64,000 nt of DNA from Erpobdella octoculata (GCA_963978895.1 OZ022241.1:19385773-19449772), one strand, 5' to 3'; numbered from the stretch's first letter, positions 43,448-58,402 are shown. The notes: generated by a model not told the origin, from the letters alone. Program-made: numbers and translations.

Positions 43448-44492
43448 TTTTGTCAGATTGAATCAATAAAAAAAACTAATAAGACGAAAATACGAACTGG
43501 CTAACAAAAAATCGAAGAATAGTTATTCAATTTTCCATAGATTATAAAACATACAAAATAAATTTTACAGATTAAAAAATTACTATTTAAAAATTTTGAT
43601 TAAAATGAACACAACAAACATCGTGTTTTATTTAATAATTATTATAATTATTATTGACTACGTCAGCATACTTTCAGTTATAATGCAATTTAATTAAATT
43701 GATACATGTTTAAACTAAAAAATGTTAATATTGCGTGTTATAAAATACATTTTTATCAAAATTTCTAGCACTACTCACTATACTGTATTTTTTAATTAAT
43801 GTTTTTCTATCTATGGTTTTAGTTATCGCCAAATTGGGTCTCCGTAGCGCTTTACAATGCCACAAATTTTGCAACAAGTTACGGGTAGCCTAACTAAGTT
43901 GTGGCTAACTGTTGGGGTGTTTAGATCTTGGCTGCAACATCTTAGTAACTGTTTGGTAGGATATTTATCATTCTCACATGGTCCGTTGTAGATTTAAAAA
44001 TTCAAAGGAGAACTGATAGTTGTAGTTGTATGATTAGAATATCATTAGATTCATTAAAATTACACGTATTAAATTAATGAAAATGTTTAGTTTTTAATTT
44101 GGTCATAGATTATAAAGAAAATTTGTAATTTTTGCTGTTGGGGTGTTTAGATCTTGGCTGCAACATCTTAGTAACTGTTTGGTAGGATATTTTTTATCAT
44201 TCTCACATGGTCCGTTGGACCGTTGTAGATTTAAAAATTCAAAGGAGAACTGATAGTTTTTGGATTAGAATATCATTAGATTCATTAAAATTACACGTAT
44301 TAAATTAATGAAATTGTTTAGTTTTTAGATTGGTTATAGATTATAAAGCAAATTTGTAATTTTTGCTTAAAATTTTATGGTGGCGGAAAGTCGTTCGAGT
44401 TTAAGTCAGTTTAAGATACAATTATTTTTGCTAGTAAACTTTAAACAAAGCTGAAATATTTTTAAATTTAATTTTTCAGCAAACCGGACATT
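43448..44492. promoter_or_regulatory. Shared CHERP/ASH2L divergent promoter interval
   Basis: 1,045 bp separate the two start codons, and no other gene lies between. A TTTTTCAG at 44472-44479, 13 bp before the ASH2L ATG, looks like a splice acceptor, so ASH2L may have a noncoding first exon here. Shared regulation is inferred from geometry. Confidence 0.6.
43909..44366 (+). repeat. Tandem 226-bp duplication upstream of ASH2L
   Basis: CTGTTGGGGTGTTTAGATCT starts at 43909 and again at 44135. The two copies agree through TTTGTAATTTTTGCT, with a few indels (for example TCCGTTGGACCGTTG in copy 2). Confidence 0.95.
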
Positions 44493-46079
44493 ATGAATGG
44501 TACATATGGTGCTCTTGAAACTAACGATCGACAGCTGCTACCCCCGGATGTGGATGGACTATGCTACTGTGGCAATGAACGTGATTTATCTGTATGTGAA
44601 TTTCAGTGTGAAATGTGTCTAAGGCATTATCATGAGTCCTGTTTGTCATGCTACAAAGGAGGATTTATTCTCTTCATGACTAATTACCAATTTTTCTGCC
44701 GACGCTGTAGTCTACAAGAGACTCTGGTTAAGAAGCCTGCTACTTTTTCTCAATTATGTCTAACTGCTATAGCAAATCTCATGTATGAATTTCCATCAAG
44801 AAAGTTTTTTTCAAAAGATTCAGAAGTTATTCCTTTCATTGAAGCCAATTGGGAATTAATGACCACTGAACCAAGGAGGATGAAAAATAATTGGCATTTG
44901 ACAGTATCAAAAACAATGCTAAGAGACTCGTATATTTTTTTAGCTGCTGAAGACTCCATAAATGGACAGATGTTTGGACTTGTTGACAAAGATTTGAGCA
45001 AAGTGGGACCGAATCATGGAAGTTTGCTTAGACTTATGTATACCAGGCCGCATGAAAGCAAGTCTGCTGCACCGGAAATTATTAAAACTAGAGTACCAAA
45101 AAGAAAAACAAATGAAGATAGTCAACTAGTTGGATCAAAACGTAAAAAAGTTGAACTAGCATCTGCTGCGAGATTATCTGTGATAAATACTTCTTCAATT
45201 GAATATCCCTTCAATAGATACGGGTATAGGTATCGTCTTGCAGAACCTGATCCTCATGCTCTGGAATGGCAGACCTTCGATAACAACCCAGAATGGGCTG
45301 GAAAGCCAATTCCAGGGTTTTTATACAGGACAGTTCTTGAGAAAAATGTTCTACTTTCTTTAAATGACAAAGCGCCTCAGTTAAAAGTTAACAATAATAG
45401 GCTAACTGTATTGGGCGAAAAAGGGTACAGCATGATCAGAGCCACTGATGGAATTAGTCATGGCTCTTGGTATTACGAAGTTGTAATAGATGAAATGCCT
45501 GGAGATTCTGCTTCCAGAATTGGATGGTGTCAGCAACTGGGGGATCTGCAGGCTCCTTGTGGTTATGACAAGTTTGGGTATTCATGGAGGTCTAGAAAAG
45601 GTACAGTATTTCACCATAGTAATGGTAAAAGCTACTGTTTTGGTGGTTACAAACAAGGAGATGTTTTGGGATTTTACATAAAACTTCCACTTAATAACTT
45701 CTACTCTCAACCTACCCTGCCTTCTTACAAAGACAAACCTTTAGTCAAGTTCAAGAGTCACTTCTACTTTGAAGAAAAAGACAATGTTAAAGATGCTGAG
45801 TCGAAGTTAAAAATTGTGAGAGAAAGCTCTTTGATGATGTTTCTTAATGGAATTTGTCAAGGGATAGCATTTGAAGATTTGTATGCTGGAACATACTACC
45901 CTGCTATTTCTTTGTATAAAAATGCAAAGGTCACTGTCAATTTTGGTCCACACTTCAAGCATCCTCCAGAGGGTTTTCAGTACCGTCCACTAAGTGAGGT
46001 GACCGATGACACAGCTGTTCGTCATGCATTGAGTGACATATTGTATCACATAGAACATGATTTGAAGCAACAGGAATAG
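44493..46079 (+). CDS. ASH2L: ASH2L, Set1/MLL methyltransferase complex subunit
   Basis: One 528-aa exon. Residues 22-72 are an atypical PHD-like cysteine cluster (CYCGNE, CEMCLRHYHESC, FFCRRC). 85-175 are the winged-helix DNA-binding domain (LCLTAIANLMYEF, VIPFIEANWELMTT, FGLVDKDLSKVGP). 200-222 are a basic NLS-like stretch. About 240-485 are the SPRY domain (HPFN-like YPFNRYGYRY, AEPDPHA, WAGKPIPG, LTVLGEKGYSM, GYDKFGYSWRS, GDVLGFYI, FKSHFYFEEKD, YYPAISLY). 505-524 are the C-terminal SDI helix (HALSDILYHIEHDL) that binds DPY30. Length and order match animal ASH2L. It works with WDR5, RBBP5 and DPY30 to stimulate H3K4 methylation in the nucleus. The absence of coding introns is unusual beside the 18-exon CHERP. 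Confidence 0.96.
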   Translation: MNGTYGALETNDRQLLPPDVDGLCYCGNERDLSVCEFQCEMCLRHYHESCLSCYKGGFILFMTNYQFFCRRCSLQETLVKKPATFSQLCLTAIANLMYEFPSRKFFSKDSEVIPFIEANWELMTTEPRRMKNNWHLTVSKTMLRDSYIFLAAEDSINGQMFGLVDKDLSKVGPNHGSLLRLMYTRPHESKSAAPEIIKTRVPKRKTNEDSQLVGSKRKKVELASAARLSVINTSSIEYPFNRYGYRYRLAEPDPHALEWQTFDNNPEWAGKPIPGFLYRTVLEKNVLLSLNDKAPQLKVNNNRLTVLGEKGYSMIRATDGISHGSWYYEVVIDEMPGDSASRIGWCQQLGDLQAPCGYDKFGYSWRSRKGTVFHHSNGKSYCFGGYKQGDVLGFYIKLPLNNFYSQPTLPSYKDKPLVKFKSHFYFEEKDNVKDAESKLKIVRESSLMMFLNGICQGIAFEDLYAGTYYPAISLYKNAKVTVNFGPHFKHPPEGFQYRPLSEVTDDTAVRHALSDILYHIEHDLKQQE

Positions 46080-46130
46080 TTTTTTTAGTTTTATTAAAAC
46101 TTTATATTTTTTAAAATTGCTTCTATTTAT

Positions 46131-46136
46131 AATAAA
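46131..46136 (+). terminator. ASH2L poly(A) signal
   Basis: AATAAA 52 bp after the stop codon, in AT-rich sequence. Confidence 0.65.
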
Positions 46137-46139
46137 ATA

Positions 46140-46923
46140 TTAAATCATAAAAGAAAATGCTAACTACTTATCCAAATACATAAGGAAGAAAAATATTTTT
46201 GTTTCTTCATATCTAGAGGCTGGCCGAAGTGCATTTTTTATCGATTTATTTATAAGGTGTGTAGTGTGTGTACCGGTATATAATAAGAGGTCCATGTTTC
46301 AATCAAATTTCAACAAATCTTTTTGTTTTACATTTTATGGGCAAGAAGAAGTTAGGAGAGAGAGGAACAAGTGAAGGAAAAAACGAGTTTTCCAACACAA
46401 ACTTTTATTTCAAATACCCCCGATTTAGAAATACAAAAGATATTCAAATTAATTTTTTTGGTTTTTTGAGTAAATAAAACTAAATTTATTATAAACATTT
46501 TTTGAATTTACAATAAATTGAATAAGAAGTTAAACTAAATTAATCTAGAAGTAGGACGAAGAAACATAAATAAATGCTACACGAGCTTCAGATGATTCAT
46601 GCGCTCACATTGCTGCACAATCACACTTTTTATCTGTTTAGCTTATTAACATATGTCGAAATCAATTGAATCATGTGTTGTCATCCAATATGAAGCTATG
46701 CTGAAAGTTTCAGCTTCCTATCTAATCAAAAAACTGGTTAAATTTTACTTTCTGGATTTGCGTACTGAGGAAGCAACAAACAGAGATTGTAACCTAATAA
46801 AAGGTTTGTAAAAAAGAAAAGGAGGTTTAGGTATTTATTTGTTAGATCACAAACAAGCAGGGGCGGCTCCAGGAATTTTATTCTGGGGGAATCCAAAATG
46901 TCCAAGGAAAAGTTGAAGTATTC

Positions 46924-46967
<44 letters not shown>

Positions 46968-47690
46968 GTTTATAGGCTTTTGCCCATTAAAAAAAAACTG
47001 AAATGTAAGTATGTAGGAAATAAGTACTGAAGTAGTTACACTAGCAGATCATATTTTAATTTGGTTTTGTTTTTTCTTCCAGTTCATCTAGGTTTGGCAA
47101 AATTTAAATATAAATGGAAAATTCAACTTGAGGTTTTTGCAATTACTAGTCTTAACAAAAATTAAAATACTCAATTAACACTAAATAAGAGCTAAGGAAA
47201 CATAAACGAAGCTAATCAAATATTTATTCAATAATCATCATTAAAGTACTTACACTGTTAACAGAGAAATAAAACAGTGAATTATCATCAAAAAACATAG
47301 AATTATCATTCAACTTTACAGAATATTGAGGAATAACTACTATAATATAGTATGCAGGAAAAACATATGGGGTTATTAATTACAATGGCAGTGCCCGTTA
47401 GATGGAAGAAAATTTTTCAACAACTATTAATGTTTGTACAGAAAAAGAATTGATTTTTCAGTCAAAATTAACATCGAGTCTTCTAATCTTTCAGACCCCA
47501 TAGAAGCTTTGACTGCAAATTTTATCAAATCAGCTTTACAGTGAGTTTGTTCGCTTGAGGCTGATGTTACCATGAAGTTAAGAAAAATATTATTATCCTT
47601 GTAAATGTAATGTATTGAACATTAGGGCGCTACTTCGTATTGATAATACCATAGCAGCGCCTGAAACTGCTCTCGTGCATATGCCATATG
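46140..47690. other. Repeat-rich DNA downstream of ASH2L
   Basis: Holds family-2 Helitron-like text (TTTTATGGGCAAGAAGAAGT, 46328), dispersed repeat D (46660-46815), a CAGGGGCGGCTCCAGGAATT hAT-like terminus (46858), a (TA)n run (46928-46964) and a copy of repeat E (46965-47050). No gene seen. Confidence 0.55.
46660..46815 (+). repeat. Dispersed repeat D, copy 2
   Basis: Matches 31262-31475 (GAAGCTATGCTGAAAGTTTC, AATCAAAAAACTGGTTAAAT, GAGATTGTAACCTAA) but lacks the CA microsatellite. Confidence 0.8.
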
Positions 47691-47935
47691 GGATCGCAGT
47701 GTTACCTGCCACCCGCTGTCGCTGCTATACTGCTATTGCCCCGGCGGTTAGCCGTGGAAATAATCGGTAAAATTACTACTGAGCCGGCAGTCTCGCCGTA
47801 TGTCTACCTAAAATTTAACCCTTTAGAAAATATGTACAACTTTATCAATCGATCGAAGAATCAATTTTGACAAAACCGCCGGCTCAGTAGCAATTTTACC
47901 GCTTATTGCCCCGGCAGCGAATATACAAGCCGCCT
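47690..47935. repeat. Palindromic GC-rich repeat
   Basis: CGGTAAAATTACTACTGAGC at about 47766 and its inverse GCTCAGTAGCAATTTTACCG (about 47881) are centred around 47830. TATTGCCCCGGC occurs beside each arm. Probably a MITE, but target duplication not identified. Confidence 0.75.
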
Positions 47936-48129
47936 CGGAAACTTCCACTTGCATATTAATTAGTGTGCTATATATAGACTGAGTGAAAGTTTCACCTAAT
48001 TTAAGTCGTGAACGCTTCCACTTGCATTCTAATTAGAGTGTGCTATATATTAGACTGAGCTTCCCGAAACCCGCCAAAAATTTTTGTTTGAGTGGGTTCG
48101 GTTTTGTTTTTCATTGCTTCGCCTTCGAT

Positions 48130-48345
48130 TAAAAAAATGGGGGAATGTCAGTGACACCGAATTTTGCGATGACACCGAAGTGTCGGTGTCATCGCCAAAA
48201 ATTCGGTGTTAACGCGGCCCACTCGGTGTTAACGCCTCCGAGTCGGTGTTAACGCCTCCGAGTCGGTGTTAACGCCTCCGACTCGGTGTTAACGCGTCCG
48301 AGTCGGTGTTTACGCGTCCGAGTCGGTGTTAGCGCGTCCGAGTCC
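48130..48345. repeat. Hairpin plus 20-bp GC-rich minisatellite
   Basis: First an imperfect hairpin: GACACCGAATTTTGCGATGA...TCATCGCCAAAAATTCGGTG with an AGTG loop region. Then six to seven 20-bp units of the type CGGTGTTAACGCCTCCGAGT. Unusually GC-rich for this window. A T-homopolymer follows at 48361-48387. Confidence 0.92.
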
Positions 48346-48361
48346 TGTCTCTGTATTTAAC

Positions 48362-48387
<26 letters not shown>

Positions 48388-48392
<5 letters not shown>

Positions 48393-48545
48393 AGTTTATA
48401 GTCCTTTACACCATGTGTTTTAAGACTGAAATGTCTGTATGTAGGAAGCAGCTAAGTACTTCCTGTTGTGGATCATAACTTTTCCCTCCTCCTTTCTCCA
48501 GGCTTGGGACTGGCTCGCAATTAGCGAGGCGGAGTTGTATTTAAC
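48388..48545 (+). repeat. Dispersed repeat E
   Basis: ATAATAGTTTATAGTCCTTT followed by ACACCATGTGTTTTAAGACTGAAATGTCTG recurs at 46965-47030 (diverged) and 63284-63320 (near-identical start). Each copy follows a T-rich or TA run. Function unknown. Confidence 0.7.
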
Positions 48546-48966
48546 TTACGAACTGATATGACTTAAAGGTGCTTTTTAATCGTTCAAGCGACTGTAAAAA
48601 TGTCGCTTGGTGGCGCTTGCATTAGATAGTGATTATTTGAATAAGAACTCATTAAAAATACTATATTTTATCAAAGATTTGACATTATAGAAATATCAAC
48701 GTATTATAAAATATCTATTTACGTTAGAAAAGTTTAATTAAAGAATATGACAAAAAATTTCCGTAATTAGGTTTTTTATTTTCTAAAATAATAGTAATTT
48801 ATTTTTATTATTATTTTTAATTATTAAAAAAATATTTAAATTATTATTTTTACTTAATTATCTATATGTTTTATCTAGGCAAGTTGACTAATGGTGATAG
48901 TTGTATCTAGTAGTAATTTAATTTGTGATAGTTTTCGACGGAGTTGTTGATTGTTAGCAGCGAAAA

Positions 48967-49265
48967 ATGAAAAGCATCTGTGTTTGTTGTAACAAAACTG
49001 TTGCCAAGAATGCTCGGGCATTGTCTTGCAACATATGTAAACGGAGGACGCACCTGAAGTGTGACAAAACAGTTACTTTGTCACAATATCAAAAAACTGC
49101 AAAGGGTTAGTAAATAGTCGTTTTATTGCAACTGAAGACAATTGTTTATAAAAATGTTTTTTCTTAAACAGGAGAAATTGATATCGTTTTCATATGTAAA
49201 ATGTGCGAGCAGCTGGATTTAAAAAGACACTGGCCATGTGGTCGCGAAAGCCATTTCGTCGCGTA
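48967..49265 (+). CDS. Small spliced PHD-like zinc-binding ORF
   Basis: Exon 1 (48967-49105) starts MKSICVCCNKTVAKNARALS, followed by CNICKRRTHLKCDK, and ends at a GTTAGT donor. Exon 2 begins at 49172 after TTCTTAAACAG and continues in phase as GEIDIVFICKMCEQLDLK, reaching a stop near 49265. The eight Cys/His ligands (CxxC, CxxC, HxxC, CxxC) have PHD-type spacing, common at the N-terminus of transposon-encoded proteins. The last residues run into a MITE-like inverted repeat (49233-49356), so the original 3' part may have been replaced. A MULE C-terminal fragment follows at 49580-50203 and might once have belonged to the same gene. Function unknown. Confidence 0.6.
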
Positions 49266-49356
49266 AGCATTTTCATCGCGAAGTCGCGACGAAAACGCAA
49301 ACCTTGAGACGAATTGACCCGGTGCGCGACGAAATCGCCTACTTTCGCGGCCAACA
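49233..49356. mobile_element. Small inverted-repeat insertion (MITE-like)
   Basis: GGTCGCGAAAGCCATTTCGT (49233) and its near-inverse CGACGAAATCGCCTACTTTCGCGGCC (ending about 49352) bracket about 75 bp rich in CGCGA. It interrupts the PHD-like ORF. Confidence 0.65.
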
Positions 49357-49579
49357 ACCTCATATTCGTGAGGGGTAAAATACCGCCGCTCAGAAGCAAA
49401 TAGAGCTACCCCACCACATGAAGCAACCTGCCCGGCGAATGCAGTTGGTGATCAGCATTAAGCAGCACTACCCGCATACACGTATCACAGAATGTGGCAC
49501 CGCTAATGTCTATACAACGACTTCCTGATCTCTGTGTTATACTTATACAGAACCGTGATATCAGTCTGCGGTGTCGCAA

Positions 49580-50203
49580 TGAATTGGAGTCGTTTTCGAT
49601 GGAGCAAAGTTTTCATTACAATCGATAGAGGGAAGCAATTTTTTTTATAACCAGTCAAAAAAAGTAGAAATATATAAAGGTATAAAAAAGATTATGGCAC
49701 TGCCATATTTGCCTCCTGGAGAAATCCATAATGTATTTGAGACCCTTGATCTAGAAACACGAATACCAGCACTCAAAGTAAAATTTAGTTAATATTAACG
49801 TTAAAATTTGTTGACTTGTTTTATATTTCCTTCTTATTTTTAGACATTAGCGGACTACATAAAAAAAACTTGGATCAAAGGAAAATATAAAATATCAGAA
49901 TGGAGCGTCTACCAGAGAGACTGTAAGACCAACAACGACATTGAGGCGTGGCATAGTGCCCTCAACAACCTAGTAGAGCGCAAGTCGTTCTACGAAGTTG
50001 TTGATATTTTATTTACAAAAGCATCGGCAATCCCAGTCGAAGAAGCCTGTGCTGCAACAGGGCAACCGCTGAAGCAACACAAACCCTCAACACTGGAAAA
50101 AGTTGAAAGGGTGTGGGAGCTCTGGATAGCTTTTGAAGAAAAGCAGATTGATATCCGGGCTCTCCACACCGAAGTTGTTGATTTACTAATTAAAAAGAAT
50201 TAA
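49580..50203 (+). pseudogene. MULE transposase C-terminal fragment (FLYWCH/MULE type)
   Basis: Open text from about 49580 reads FDGAKFSLQSIEG, then IKKIMALPYLPPGEIHNVFE to a GTAAAATTTAG break near 49785. It resumes at about 49845 with LADYIKKTWIKGKYKISEWS, KTNNDIEAWHSALNN and IRALHTEVVDLLIKKN to a stop at 50203. The pattern ALPYLPP...TNNDxEAWHxxLN is the end of the MULE transposase in FLYWCH-MULE proteins. The break may be an intron (49786-49844). The N-terminal catalytic part is missing here. Different from the neighbouring MULE gene, which has a SWIM finger. Confidence 0.72.
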
Positions 50204-50425
50204 ATTTTTTCTGTCTACGTGTTTTTTGTTATAAAGTGTTCTCAACGCGTATTAAAAAGTCCATGGTCTCGGTGTACTATGAGCTTATGAATATTGACTG
50301 CGCTGGTAGTCGTGCTGGTGAAGTGATGAGGACTTTTTTTTAGTAATAATAATAAACAAGTGAACCGTAAAAAACCTTGTTAAGTCTATAACTTTAATAA
50401 CTACATAAATGAAAAGAGCCGAACA

Positions 50426-53745
<3,320 letters not shown>

Positions 53746-53912
53746 TGCAGCATTTTGTTTTTCTTTTAGTGTTCTTTATTGTTTTTTGTGCAAACAAAAT
53801 ATTGTTCTATTAGTGTTCTATTATTGGTTTTATTTGCATGTTTGTTCTTTACTGGTTTCAAAAAAAATTCTAAATTCCATAGTCATTTGAAAGTTACGTA
53901 TGTTTTTCATGA

Positions 53913-55060
<1,148 letters not shown>

Positions 55061-55174
55061 GATACAGTAGAAGTCCGATAATCCGGCATGTTCGGGAACG
55101 GCTCGGTGCCGGACTACCAAAAATTCCGATCTATCGGGTGGTGCCCCTTCTTTTTAGTGTAGGCTTTGCCGTTA

Positions 55175-55345
55175 AACAAATGTAATTTGTTTTTTACAAA
55201 CTTTTATTTAGGTTACAACCTCTGTTTGTGTGTGGCTTTCTCTGTACGCAAATCTTGCAAGTAAAATTTAACTAGCTTTTTGACTAGCTAGGAAGCTGAA
55301 ACTTTCAGCATAGCTTTGTATTGGATGACAATACATTATTCAATT
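55175..55345 (-). repeat. Dispersed repeat D, inverted copy 3
   Basis: The inverse of 31262-31475 (TTACAACCTCTGTTTGTG, TTGACTAGCTAGGAAGCTGA, TTTCAGCATAGCTTTGTATT). A weaker direct copy lies at 55595-55770. They interrupt the Tigger element. Confidence 0.8.
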
Positions 55346-55869
55346 AACAAGAATATACAAAATAAATTTAAAAAATGCTTTTATTTGCCTCTTTATCTGA
55401 GTCAAAGAACTAAAATTTTTGAATCTAAAACAACCATTACGCTCAATCTTGTTAATTATTTTGGACCTCTGGCGATTTATAATTAAACATCCGTACTATT
55501 TAATTATTTTGGACCTCTGGCGACTTATACATAAACAACTTATTACAGTCGCTAGATGACAGGAATTAATTTGATTTGAATAATTTTAATTGATTTATGG
55601 CCCAATTCATGTATTGTCATCCAGAATAAACTTTCCTGAAAGTTTTAGAGCTCTAGGTGGTCGAAAAGTGGGTGAATTTTTATTTCTAAGATTTGATCAC
55701 CACAGACAGACAATCAGAAAGACGAGTAAAGTTAAATAAAAGTATTTAAAAAAACTTAATTTGAACATCTTTCGTAATTCTAAATTGAGTGTATTTGAAA
55801 TTAAAGTTTGTTTTGAAAAACTCGTTTTTTCTTTTACTTGTTTTACATTTCATATAATGTATGTATACG

Positions 55870-56345
55870 TACTGTAAAACATATTTCACTCAGATTTAAA
55901 AAAGTCACGAATGTCTTTTTGTTTTCTTGACTTTTGGCGTTTAGTATAAAATTTATTTCTAATGATATGGAAAGTTCTTGTTCTTGGAAATCAATAATTT
56001 CTGAGGCACTGTAGCTAGTACAAGCCTCAGCAAAAGAAATAAATTTATTTAGTGATTCTGCAGCTTCTGCCCAGCTGATTTTTTTCCTTTTTTCCGTTTC
56101 GGCATCTGAGTCACTTTCTTCAAGATTTTGAGTAGGCTGAGGGTTTACTACACTGTCGATAATGTCCTCATCGGTTAGTTCTTGTTCAACAGGCTCATTC
56201 TCGTCGATTAGAAGCCACCCCTCTACTTCATTTTCAGGCAGCTTTTCAAGGGATTGTCAGCACTTCTAACGACATCCATAACTTTGGTCAGAGCGTCTTG
56301 ATGGTTTTTTCTGTCATCAGTCTGTAGAGTTAGGTCAGATGCAGG
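55870..56345 (-). pseudogene. Tigger/pogo transposase C-terminal remnant
   Basis: Minus strand reads SDLTLQTDDRKNHQDALTKV, VEGWLLIDENEPVEQELTDE, then DIIDSVVNP, EESDSDAET and ISWAEAAESLNKFISFAEAC. The acidic LTDEDIIxxV ... S-xEAxxSLxxFxxFxE layout is typical of pogo/Tigger C-termini after the DDE domain. A frameshift near 56250 and the lack of the DDE core show it is dead. Confidence 0.72.
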
Positions 56346-56489
56346 GCTTGCAGCTGGCCAAAGTTTTTACAATTTTCCGGAGCGATACCGGACAATCGGG
56401 CATTCCGGACTGTTAGATGCCGGACTAATGAACTTCTACTGTAGTAATTTTATAAAATATGAAAGCAGTGAGTGACCAAAGTCTTCCTA

Positions 56490-57240
56490 ATCTATATACC
56501 AAATTCCAAAACCTTTTCATTTTTGGTTTTTGAAATATGCGTTTTTAGAAAAAAGTTTATTTTCCAGTTTAATCTTCAAAAACCTTTCTTAGTGGGTGCT
56601 TACGTTATGAAAGTAATATAAATTCCAAATTTCATGTTCCTAGGATGAGGCGTTTTAGCTCGGCGTTGATTATCAGTCAGTCAGGAAATGTTCTTTTATA
56701 CTAGCAGTGTCCGTCGCTGTTTCGCTCGCTTTAAATTAGAAAATTTGAACCGTTCATCTATAATAGAGTGCTTCAAAGGCCGATTTTTGCGACCCGGCCC
56801 GTCGACAACTTGGGCCATCCCGTCTCATAAGCCATAATTCCAGGCCCGTCTAATTTTGGCCCTGTCCGCTTTTACAGGCCTACAATTTTTATATACTTGA
56901 GAAAAATCTCGGGCCGTCCCACATGGACTTCTGGTTTGGCCCGGCCCGTCTGAAGACACTTTTGCTACGCCCGTGCATTATTCTAATCTATAGTGCCCTA
57001 CACCGAATTTTTTAGACCCGGTCCAACTTATTTTACAGGCAGAAAATTTCAGGCCTGGCCTGTTATTTGGGCCCAAACCGACCCGTTTCATAAGCGCAAA
57101 AATCGAGGCCTGGTCCGGTCCGTGATAAACTGGACGCAGCCAGTTTTAACGGGCACAAAACCTCAAAGCTTGGAAACTAATTTATCGAAAAATAAAAAAA
57201 CACGTATTTTATTATTTTAAAAAACTAAATACTGAATTTT
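56490..57240 (-). mobile_element. Family-1 Helitron pieces, head-to-tail junction
   Basis: At 56700/56701 a start-type sequence (plus strand TCAGTCAGGAAATGTTCTTT TATA) abuts a CTAGCAGTGTCCGTCGCTG end of the next unit, repeating the junction at 17368/17369. GGCCCG-rich blocks follow to about 57130. Outer limits are not defined. Confidence 0.75.
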
Positions 57241-57384
57241 AATGTTTTTATATTTCCATTCATTGAGTTTTCAAGCAAATAGGCTAATCCTTTTCTCCAC
57301 CTTACATTTCTAGTTCTAGAAGCCAAAACATAAAAACAATTTGAAAGAAAAAACGAGTTTTTCAACACAAACTTTTGTTTTTAA

Positions 57385-57535
57385 TTGAATCATGTATAAA
57401 GTTAGGCTGAAAGTTTCAGCTTCCTAGCTAGTCAAAAAGCTGGTTAAATTTTAATTGCAAGATTTGCGTACAGAGAAAGACACACACACTCACACAAACA
57501 GATATTGTAACCTAAATAAAAGTTTTTTAAAATGA
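57385..57535 (+). repeat. Dispersed repeat D, copy 4
   Basis: GGCTGAAAGTTTCAGCTTCC, TAGCTAGTCAAAAAGCTGGT, CACACACACTCACACAAACA, GATATTGTAACCTAAATAAA. Preceded by AAACGAGTTTTTCAACACAA, which also precedes the D region near 46380. Confidence 0.8.
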
Positions 57536-57784
57536 TAAAACATGTGTAACTCTATTTCCTAAATAGTATCTAAATAAAAATTTATTGGTTGTTGTATTTA
57601 ATACTGCAGCTAAAAACGATTTTTTTTGTTTCTTAATCTTAAATATTAAAGTTTGTAATTTGCTTGTATTAATAATAAATGTGCATTTCTTCAATAATCA
57701 CTCATCAGCTATATTTTTATTTGAATCACATTTGTACATAAATATACGATACTAAAAGTTGCCAAAAAATTTATGCCGATATTC

Positions 57785-58320
57785 AGACAAACTAACAAAC
57801 TGGCGGCAAAGTAAGCCAAAATCGACTGCGTCAATTGTCTCCTGGCGCACATGCAACAGCGCGCAATTATTCAAACAATTTTGCGTCATCGTAGTTCTCA
57901 GTCATGTCTTTTCTTTAGGCGACGCAAAGTAGAAAAACTTCCCTCTGAGGTGGCCTTTGAGGTTGCTATTACAAATAGATACCTTAGAAGACGATCGTCT
58001 TCTCCAAAAAGCCCTCGAGTTTGTTCTGGTAGCTTCGCACTTCGCATATTCAGAAGCAACGCTTTGTAAGCTCCAGCAGTTGTGAAGAGTTTCCATTCCG
58101 CTTGCCATTCGCGGAAGCTGTAACTCTAGACGACGTCTGTTAAATTCTGTGTACACTTTAAGGCAAGCTTCACAATCAGTGCGCCAAGTGAGATCTCTGC
58201 TTTTTTCTGAAGTTAGTGAGTTTAGAAAACGTTTTTCCAAGATCGCCATTCTACTGTATCCAATTTGATCAAAGCGGCGTTCTAATTCAGAGACCACCAA
58301 GGCGATGGCTTCGGAGTAAA
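57785..58320 (-). pseudogene. hAT transposase C-terminal remnant
   Basis: Minus-strand text runs ELERRFDQIGYSRMAILEKR, then, after a frame change, ATSKATSEGSFSTLRRLKK, then, after another, LRTTMTQNCLNNCALLHVRQ and ETIDAVDFG. The series FSTLRRLK-LRTTMTQxxLNNxALLHVxxE is the hAT dimerisation region of the ZMYM1-like group. The foldback element at 58353 was inserted directly upstream of this fragment. Confidence 0.75.
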
Positions 58321-58402
58321 TTTTTTTTAAATGTTCCTTAGAACAGGCGCGGTTATTGTAAGGTTTATCGACAGTTGACAGTTAATCGACCTTAATTGAA
58401 AA

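Larger units (their letters stand above)
55065..56441 (-). mobile_element. pogo/Tigger-like element
   Basis: Ends CAGTAGAAGTCCGATAATCC and the inverse ...ATGCCGGACTAATGAACTTC TACTG are flanked by TA on both sides, the target of the Tc1/mariner/pogo superfamily. CAGTAGAAxxxCG...CCGGC is the Tigger-type terminus. The minus-strand interior carries a degraded transposase C-terminus. Repeat D copies were inserted at 55175-55345 and 55595-55770. Confidence 0.87.
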
